Source of the DNA: an uncultured Prevotella sp.
Lineage (GTDB): Bacteria; Bacteroidota; Bacteroidia; Bacteroidales; Bacteroidaceae
Assembly (NCBI GenBank): GCA_902497035.1
Contig: CABVDL010000084.1
Span: 1-11,725, forward strand
Direction of reading: 5' to 3'
DNA length: 11,725 bases
Translations under genes and position numbers: made by a program
Notes under the pieces: generated by a model
Told to the model about the DNA's origin: nothing
Seen by the model: only the letters and a program-made list of their open reading frames with translations
Database searches by the model: none
Part shown: one piece after another, positions 7,126 through 11,725 of the stretch
Numbering within the stretch: position 1 is the stretch's first letter
How the letters are laid out: the number at the start of each line of letters is the position of its first letter

Positions 7126-7713
7126 ATGGACGCATTTTTCCTTGACCACTGGCTTGACATCACGACCACCGTTCTTGGCCTGGCATACATCCTCTTGGAG
7201 TATAAAGCCTCGATATGGCTGTGGCTCGTGGGCTTCGTGATGCAGGCCATGGACATCGTGCTGTATTATGAGAAAGGACTCTATGCCGACTGCGGCATGG
7301 AGTTCTATTACATCGCCATGACACTGTATGGCTTCTGGGTATGGAAGTTTGGCAAGAAACATCATCAGAAGCAAGGCGACAACCTTCCTGTGACCCATTT
7401 CAAACGCTCGTGCATCCTCCCTTGGACTATTGGCACGCTCGTCATTTGGGCCGTGCTGTGGTTCTGGCTCGTCAAGATTGGCTCCACCGTCCCCATAGCC
7501 GACGCCTTCACCACAGCCCTGAGCTTCGTCGGCATCTGGGCACTGGCGCGCAAGTATCTGGAGCAGTGGATCATCTGGATTGTCGTCGACGTGGTGACGT
7601 GCGTGCTGTATTTCTACAAGGATATCCCCTTCAAGGCCTCGCTCTATGCCCTCTACGTCGGCATCGCCGTGATGGGCTATTTCAAATGGAAGAAAGGCAT
7701 GGTAACCGCATAG
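7126..7713 (+). CDS. pnuT: PnuT thiamine transporter (PnuC family)
   Basis: This 195-residue inner-membrane protein of the PnuC family probably carries thiamine by facilitated diffusion, with trapping by later phosphorylation. About seven hydrophobic helices cover the protein. Family motifs are YGFWVWK (68-74) and the signature K143-Y-L-E-Q-W-I-I-W151 with Asp155 after it. E. coli PnuC, the nicotinamide riboside carrier, has K-Y-x-E-x-W-x-x-W followed by Asn, as I recall it. I choose ATG 7126, 12 bases after the receptor stop; GTG 7123 is in frame and adds one residue. It shares the transcript of the receptor and thus the TPP riboswitch, which is the main reason to call thiamine and not nicotinamide riboside as substrate. 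Confidence 0.88.
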   Translation: MDAFFLDHWLDITTTVLGLAYILLEYKASIWLWLVGFVMQAMDIVLYYEKGLYADCGMEFYYIAMTLYGFWVWKFGKKHHQKQGDNLPVTHFKRSCILPWTIGTLVIWAVLWFWLVKIGSTVPIADAFTTALSFVGIWALARKYLEQWIIWIVVDVVTCVLYFYKDIPFKASLYALYVGIAVMGYFKWKKGMVTA

Positions 7714-7758
7714 GAATGCTCACCGCTCATTAAACTATGTAAAAACTTGGCCGATGCC

Positions 7759-7789
7759 TTGTCAATGCCAATTCTTTTTAGTAGTTTTG
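7759..7789 (+). promoter_or_regulatory. Bacteroidota-type promoter of nagB
   Basis: TTG at 7759-7761 and TAGTTTTG at 7782-7789 are spaced by 20 bp. Transcription should begin near 7795 with a leader of about 25 nt before ATG 7820. The leader is A/T-rich and without a clear Shine-Dalgarno sequence. This separates nagB from the thiamine operon; no strong terminator hairpin is seen between pnuT and this promoter. Confidence 0.72.
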
Positions 7790-7819
7790 CAATGAAATTC
7801 ATTTAAACCTATTTCAACC

Positions 7820-8611
7820 ATGCGATTAATTATTGAGCAAGACTATGACCGCCTCTCCAAATGGGCAGCCGACTATGTCGTAACACGTATCAACGCTTTC
7901 AAGCCTACTGCTGAGCGTCCTTTTGTGCTGGGTCTCCCCACCGGCAGCTCCCCCGAGGGCATGTATGCCGAGCTGGTCAAGGCCAACAAGGAGGGTCGCG
8001 TGAGCTTCAAGTATGTGAAGACTTTCAACATGGACGAGTATGTCGGCCTGCCTGAGAGCCATCCCGAGAGCTACCACAGTTTCATGGCCCGCAACCTCTT
8101 CGACCATATCGACTGCCCCAAGGAGAACATCCATATCCTCAACGGCAACGCCCAAGACCTTGAGGCGGAATGCGCCCACTATGAGCAGATGATTGCTGAG
8201 GCCGGCGGTATCGATCTTTTCATTGGCGGCATCGGCCCCGACGGCCACATCGCTTTCAACGAGCCGTTCTCCAGCCTCGTCAGTCGCACGCGTGTCAAGA
8301 CGCTCACCACCGACACCATCATTGCCAACAGCCGCTTCTTCGACAATGATGTCAACAAGGTGCCTAAGCACGCCCTTACTGTCGGTGTGGGTACGGTGAT
8401 GTCGGCCCGTGAGGTGATGATTCTCGTCAATGGCCACCACAAGGCCCGCGCGCTGCAGGCTGCCGTCGAGGGTTCTGTCACACAGGCCTGGACCATCAGC
8501 GCCCTTCAGCAGCACGCCCACAGCATCATCGTGGCAGACGAACAGGCCTGCGACGAGCTGAAGGTCGGCACCTACCGCTACTTCAAGGATATTGAGAAGG
8601 ACAACCTTTAA
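7820..8611 (+). CDS. nagB: Glucosamine-6-phosphate deaminase
   Basis: NagB converts glucosamine-6-phosphate to fructose-6-phosphate and ammonia, feeding amino sugars into glycolysis in the cytoplasm. The 263-residue product aligns with E. coli NagB (266 residues) without gaps as far as I can compare from memory. Catalytic residues are in place: Asp72 in FNMDEYVGLP, and Asp141, His143 and Glu148 in GPDGHIAFNEP. The phosphate-binding loop LPTGSSP is at 39-45. Residues lining the GlcNAc-6-phosphate allosteric site of the E. coli enzyme also appear kept (Ser151, Ser152, Arg158, Lys160, Thr161, Tyr254), so it may be allosterically activated. It has its own promoter, and no nagA or transporter lies beside it. 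A strong hairpin follows its stop. Confidence 0.97.
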   Translation: MRLIIEQDYDRLSKWAADYVVTRINAFKPTAERPFVLGLPTGSSPEGMYAELVKANKEGRVSFKYVKTFNMDEYVGLPESHPESYHSFMARNLFDHIDCPKENIHILNGNAQDLEAECAHYEQMIAEAGGIDLFIGGIGPDGHIAFNEPFSSLVSRTRVKTLTTDTIIANSRFFDNDVNKVPKHALTVGVGTVMSAREVMILVNGHHKARALQAAVEGSVTQAWTISALQQHAHSIIVADEQACDELKVGTYRYFKDIEKDNL

Positions 8612-8619
8612 TCTGCAGT

Positions 8620-8655
8620 AAGCCTTCAGCATGCCCGTCAGCGTGCTGAAGGCTT
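8620..8655 (+). terminator. 15-bp hairpin after nagB
   Basis: The arms 8620-8634 and 8641-8655 pair over 15 bp with one G-U and a 6-nt loop (CCGTCA). The bases after it (TGTGTTTG) are only moderately U-rich. It is the probable intrinsic terminator of nagB, but it ends one base before the first possible start codon of the helicase and hides a GAAGG sequence (8648-8652) in its 3' arm. It may therefore act as an attenuator or translation gate instead of, or as well as, a terminator. Confidence 0.65.
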
Positions 8656-8656
8656 T

Positions 8657-11374
8657 GTGTTTGCCTTGAGCTTTTCATCAAACTGGACACCTGACGCAAC
8701 ACAGCGTGAGGTCATTCATATTGCCCGTGGAGCCTATCTTGTCCTTGCTCCTCCGGGCTGTGGCAAGACGCAGTCGCTGGCCGAGCGTATTGCGGTAGCC
8801 CTTGACAGCGGCGTCAAGAGCGGCGATATGCTTTGCCTGACGTTCACCAACCGTGCGGCACGCAGCATGCGCGAGCGTGTCGGAGATCGGATAGGAGAGG
8901 ACAAGGCCGGGGGCGTGTTCGTCGGCAACGTGCATCGCTACTGCGCCCGGTTTCTCTATGAAAACGGCATAGTCCCCTCCGTAACCGCCATCATCGACGA
9001 CGACACGGCCAACAGCATCCTGGCACGTTACCTGAATGAGGATGAGGAGACGGTCGCGACGAGCTTCAAGCGAAAGCACGCCTATCAGCGCATCATCTTC
9101 TTCTCCCACTTTATGTACGACATCTGCCACGGCATACCGAAAGCCTTGCGCATTCACCCGGAATGCGTCACCCCCGAGGACGTGCAGATGATGAGACGGA
9201 TAGCGGCCATGCAGCAGCGTCCTTTCGATGCCGCCTTGATGACGGACATCTACGACCACACCGATTTTTATCTCGATTTCATCCATCAGCCACCCTTCAC
9301 GCCGATGCAGCAGCACGAGGCTACAGAGAGCCTGATGAAGATGCGGTATGCTCATGCGTATGTTGCCTATAAGCGGCAGAACAACCTTATCGATTTTGAA
9401 GACCTGCTTCAGTTGACTTATTCTGCCTTGCAGGCTAACCCTGACTACAAGCGCTATTCATGGATTCAGGTCGATGAGGTGCAGGACTTGAACATGCTGC
9501 AGCTGGCACTTATCGACAGCCTCACCGACCATCGGCCCGAGGCGAAGACCTGCAGCGTCTATTTCGGTGACGAGCAGCAGGCCATCTTCTCGTTCATGGG
9601 TGCGAAGATGGAGACGCTCAATGTACTGAAAGAGAAGTGCAAGGGGAATATCCGCCATCTTGGTATCAATCATCGCTCGCCTGCTAAGTTGGTCAGCATG
9701 CTCAACACGTTCGCCGTGAGCAACCTCGGCAGTGACCCTCAGCTGCTCCCGACGGCCGGTCTCAGTGGCAACGACAAGGCGTGCGCGCTGCGCGTGGTCC
9801 GGGCCGAGAATATCTGGTCTGAATATAAGAGCGTCACCAAGATGGCGGCGAAATTGCTGAAAGACTATCCCAATGAGTCTGCCGCCATCGTGGTCAACTC
9901 CAACCGCGATGCCGACGAGATAAGCAAGGCGCTGACCGGCCAGCACATTAGTCATTTCAAGGTTTCCGGCACTGACATGTTTTCCACGCCTGCCGTCAAG
10001 TTGCTGATAGCGCATCTCAGTGTCTTGAACAACGCGCACAACTTCCTGGCTTGGTCGTGTCTGATGCAGGGCCTGAGGGTCTGTGAGAGCGCGGCCTCCA
10101 GCAGGCAGTTCGTCAGCCAGTTGCGCAGAAAGGCCATTCTGCCCACCGATGCCTTTGCGCCTGACGGCATGACCACGCTGCAGCGTTTCCTCGCCATCTA
10201 TGAAAGGCAGGACATCATCGTCTTCGACACCGAGACCACAGGACTTAATGTCTTCGAGGATGATGTCATACAGATTGCGGCCCAGCGCCTGCGGCAGGGT
10301 CATGTCGTCGATTCGTTCTCAGTCTATATCGAGACCGACCGCGTGATACCCGCAATGCTGGGCGACATCGTCAACCCCATCCTCGAGGAGCGCCGCCACC
10401 AGCCCATCGTCTCCCATGCCGAGGGCCTGCGGCGTTTCAACGATTTTGCGGCCGGTGGCGTATTGTTGGCGCACAACGCTGCGTACGACTCTCACATCAT
10501 GGACTTCAACTTCCGGCGTTACCTGCCCAATACCGACTGGCATGCGCTTTATCCCTGCTGCCTCGACTCCTTAGAGCTGATACGGCTGCTCCGCTATGAC
10601 CTCAAGGTGTTTAAGTTGAAAAATCTCCTCACCGAGCTTGGACTGAGCGGTGAGAATTCCCATCTGGCCGACGATGATGTCAATGCCACGGTGCAGCTGG
10701 TCAACTTCTGCTATCGGCAAGGCCTTGAGATGGTGGTGTGGCAGGAGGAGTACCTCTCACAGCCACAGACTAAGAAGCGTATGGCAAGGCTGCGGCAGAC
10801 CTACGGCGATATTTATCAGCGGGGTAGGGGGCGGCTCTACGACCGCACACCTTTAGCCAACGGTATGCCTGCCCTGGTCGACGAGATGGAGACCTTCTAT
10901 CACAACCTGCTGGAAGCCTGTCTGATACGGCCTGTTGACAAGATTGACTATATTTTCCGTTTCCTGCACAACGACGTGATTGACCTCATGGCTGAGCCGT
11001 CGCTCTATGACCAACTCAGCGCTCATGCCATTGAGCTCAGCACGTTCAGGGAGTCCGATCTTTGCGGGTCGTCGACGATGGCCGACCGCCTCGTGGTCTC
11101 CACCATTCATAAGGCCAAGGGACTGGAGTTTGACAATGTCATCGTGTTTGACGTGACCGACAACCGCTTTCCCATCTTCGCGCATGAGGGCAACGATCGG
11201 ATGATGGCCGAGGATGCGCGCAAACTGTATGTGGCCATGTCGCGCGCCCGCCGCCGGTTGTTTATTTATTATCACACAGGCAGCACCAGCCCCGGCGCAC
11301 CGCCCAACAAGCTCTCACGGTTTATGAAGCCGGTGGCGGAGTATTTCGGCCCCACCAGTCACGGCAAGCCGTGA
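8657..11374 (+). CDS. UvrD/Rep-type SF1 helicase with internal DnaQ-like (DEDDh) exonuclease domain
   Basis: The 905-residue protein combines a 3'-5' SF1A helicase with a proofreading-type exonuclease, suggesting a DNA repair or recombination enzyme. Helicase motifs in order: Q-motif Gln16, Walker A APPGCGKT (31-38), Ia LTFTNRAA (61-68), Walker B VDEVQD (272-277), III FGDEQQAIFSFMGA (303-316), IV-like NHRSP (338-342), V STIHKAKGLEF (815-825) and VI YVAMSRARRRLF (858-869). A complete DEDDh domain sits at about 518-695: Asp524 and Glu526 in FDTETTGL, Asp611 in AHNAAYD, and His669/Asp674 in HLADDD. It lies where the 2B subdomain of UvrD would be. All catalytic residues look intact. The start is GTG 8657 (a GAAGG lies four bases before it) or TTG 8666. 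No ATG in this frame between the nagB stop and Walker A exists. No promoter consensus is seen; read-through from nagB is likely. Confidence 0.9.
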   Translation: MFALSFSSNWTPDATQREVIHIARGAYLVLAPPGCGKTQSLAERIAVALDSGVKSGDMLCLTFTNRAARSMRERVGDRIGEDKAGGVFVGNVHRYCARFLYENGIVPSVTAIIDDDTANSILARYLNEDEETVATSFKRKHAYQRIIFFSHFMYDICHGIPKALRIHPECVTPEDVQMMRRIAAMQQRPFDAALMTDIYDHTDFYLDFIHQPPFTPMQQHEATESLMKMRYAHAYVAYKRQNNLIDFEDLLQLTYSALQANPDYKRYSWIQVDEVQDLNMLQLALIDSLTDHRPEAKTCSVYFGDEQQAIFSFMGAKMETLNVLKEKCKGNIRHLGINHRSPAKLVSMLNTFAVSNLGSDPQLLPTAGLSGNDKACALRVVRAENIWSEYKSVTKMAAKLLKDYPNESAAIVVNSNRDADEISKALTGQHISHFKVSGTDMFSTPAVKLLIAHLSVLNNAHNFLAWSCLMQGLRVCESAASSRQFVSQLRRKAILPTDAFAPDGMTTLQRFLAIYERQDIIVFDTETTGLNVFEDDVIQIAAQRLRQGHVVDSFSVYIETDRVIPAMLGDIVNPILEERRHQPIVSHAEGLRRFNDFAAGGVLLAHNAAYDSHIMDFNFRRYLPNTDWHALYPCCLDSLELIRLLRYDLKVFKLKNLLTELGLSGENSHLADDDVNATVQLVNFCYRQGLEMVVWQEEYLSQPQTKKRMARLRQTYGDIYQRGRGRLYDRTPLANGMPALVDEMETFYHNLLEACLIRPVDKIDYIFRFLHNDVIDLMAEPSLYDQLSAHAIELSTFRESDLCGSSTMADRLVVSTIHKAKGLEFDNVIVFDVTDNRFPIFAHEGNDRMMAEDARKLYVAMSRARRRLFIYYHTGSTSPGAPPNKLSRFMKPVAEYFGPTSHGKP

Positions 11375-11398
11375 CATCCTCCCCCACCCAGGGGAGGA
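11359..11398 (+). terminator. Two adjacent hairpins at the end of the helicase gene
   Basis: TCACGG/CCGTGA (11359-11364 with 11369-11374, loop CAAG) contains the helicase stop codon. TCCTCCCC/GGGGAGGA (11377-11384 with 11391-11398, loop CACCCA) follows two bases later. Neither has a U-tract after it, so classic intrinsic termination is doubtful. They may mark the transcript end or protect it from 3' exonucleases. Confidence 0.4.
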
Positions 11399-11494
11399 AG
11401 AGATTACAATGACAAGCGGGATAAAGTCTTGTTAAACTACTACTCTTGATAATCAGTCGCTCACGAGAGAATTTTCTACCAAAACCAATAAAAC

Positions 11495-11629
11495 CCTTTG
11501 TACCAGCGTCAAGGGCTCTGGCCCTTTGCCCTTAGTGGGACGAGGGCTTGTGAGAGGCCTTGCCTCTCCCCGCCCTCATCCCGCAAAGGGCAGGTCCTCC
11601 TCCGTCGGACCTTGGCGCTGACACAAAGG
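11495..11629. mobile_element. Cloverleaf-folding palindromic element, MITE-like
   Basis: The outer ends pair as imperfect inverted repeats: CCTTTGT (11495-11501) with ACAAAGG (11623-11629), a 2x2 internal loop, then CAGCGTC (11504-11510) with GGCGCTG (11614-11620). Inside, three hairpins abut: 11511-11526 (AAGGGC/GCCCTT, loop TCTG), a long arm 11527-11592 (26 bp with two mismatches and one internal loop, tip GAGAGGC-CTT-GCCTCTC), and 11593-11611 (GGTCC/GGACC). Only two junction bases stay unpaired. AAAAC lies directly on both sides (11490-11494 and 11630-11634), as a target duplication would. No transposase is nearby. It might instead be a structured RNA or a REP-like repeat. Confidence 0.5.
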
Positions 11630-11651
11630 AAAACCTTTAAAACAGGCTCAC

Positions 11652-11693
11652 GCATAATGAGTTACGAGCTACGAGCTATAAGTTATGAGTAAT
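11652..11693. repeat. Six degenerate 7-bp tandem repeats
   Basis: The units read GCATAAT, GAGTTAC, GAGCTAC, GAGCTAT, AAGTTAT and GAGTAAT, with a rough consensus GAGTTAT. Because seven is not a multiple of three, the array translates as a SYELR-type peptide in an open frame, a typical source of false gene calls. Heptanucleotide tandem repeats of this general type are known between genes in other bacteria, such as cyanobacteria; their role is unclear. The array begins 22 bases after the cloverleaf element. Confidence 0.7.
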
Positions 11694-11725
11694 GGATGTT
11701 CGCCGCCGGTGGCAGGAATGGATGC

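Larger units (their letters stand above)
11375..11725. other. Non-coding, repeat-rich intergenic region
   Basis: No credible gene is present. From left to right it holds: the GC-rich hairpin after the helicase stop; about 90 bases (11399-11489) with no promoter consensus and nothing I can identify; the 135-bp cloverleaf element; a 42-bp run of heptamer repeats; and, at the window edge, the direct repeat AATGGATG (11691-11698 and 11717-11724) around an imperfect palindrome GCCGCCGGTGGC. An open frame at 11498-11692 crosses the element and the heptamers and is not a gene. Confidence 0.8.

Noticed and set aside
7826..8632. 268-codon open frame on the minus strand across nagB
   Set aside because: It is the mirror of a strongly conserved nagB; long antisense frames are common in GC-rich coding DNA, and it resembles no protein family I know.
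9458..10303. 281-codon open frame on the minus strand inside the helicase gene
   Set aside because: It lies antisense to conserved helicase and exonuclease motifs, with no promoter or family resemblance.
11495..11629. Integron attC site, RNase P RNA, SRP RNA or 6S RNA
   Set aside because: The ends do not show the attC core pair, no integrase is near, and the conserved blocks of these RNAs are not seen.
11498..11692. 64-codon open frame in the last intergenic region
   Set aside because: It is made of the cloverleaf arms and the heptamer repeats (hence its SYELR-like end); no start signal supports it.
11652..11693. CRISPR array
   Set aside because: The units are 7 bp and directly adjacent, with no spacers and no cas genes.

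Overview
The window looks like a Bacteroidota chromosome, most likely Prevotellaceae. Four genes or operons (tRNA-Lys, tdk, the exbB cluster, nagB) are preceded by the Bacteroidota promoter pattern TTG/TTTG - 19 or 20 bp - TAnnTTTG. Protein content agrees: an ExbB/ExbD/ExbD cluster, a TonB-dependent receptor plus PnuT under a TPP riboswitch, a type II thymidine kinase, and a UvrD-type helicase carrying an internal DnaQ-like exonuclease domain. The coding DNA is fairly GC-rich, so a GC-rich Prevotella-like species is my best guess; the species cannot be fixed by eye.

Layout. Positions 1-2057 read leftward: a palindrome at the window edge, tRNA-Lys(TTT) with its own promoter, then a tdk / AI-2E-family permease gene pair. 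Back-to-back promoters at 2028-2128 separate this from everything else, which reads rightward. Positions 2162-4513 hold four tightly coupled genes (exbB, a four-helix membrane protein, exbD, exbD), each overlapping the next by 1 or 4 bases. They should form a proton-driven motor for TonB; no tonB is present. Positions 4606-7713 form a thiamine-uptake unit: promoter, TPP riboswitch, TonB-dependent receptor and PnuT inner-membrane carrier. The motor and the receptor lie side by side: ExbB/ExbD would energise the receptor through a TonB encoded elsewhere, and PnuT would carry the vitamin across the inner membrane. A thiamine pyrophosphokinase gene, which I recall as third in this operon in Bacteroides, is not here.

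Positions 7759-8655 hold nagB (glucosamine-6-phosphate deaminase) with its own promoter and a strong hairpin after it. Positions 8657-11374 encode a 905-residue SF1 helicase with a complete DEDDh exonuclease domain inserted between helicase motifs IV and V. It has no ATG start upstream of its Walker A motif.

The last 350 bases are non-coding but highly structured. There are two small hairpins at the helicase stop, then a 135-bp element that folds as an almost fully paired four-way cloverleaf, with imperfect terminal inverted repeats and AAAAC on both sides, and then a run of six degenerate 7-bp repeats. The cloverleaf element, the fused helicase-exonuclease and the apparent three-state wiring of the TPP riboswitch are the most interesting points.
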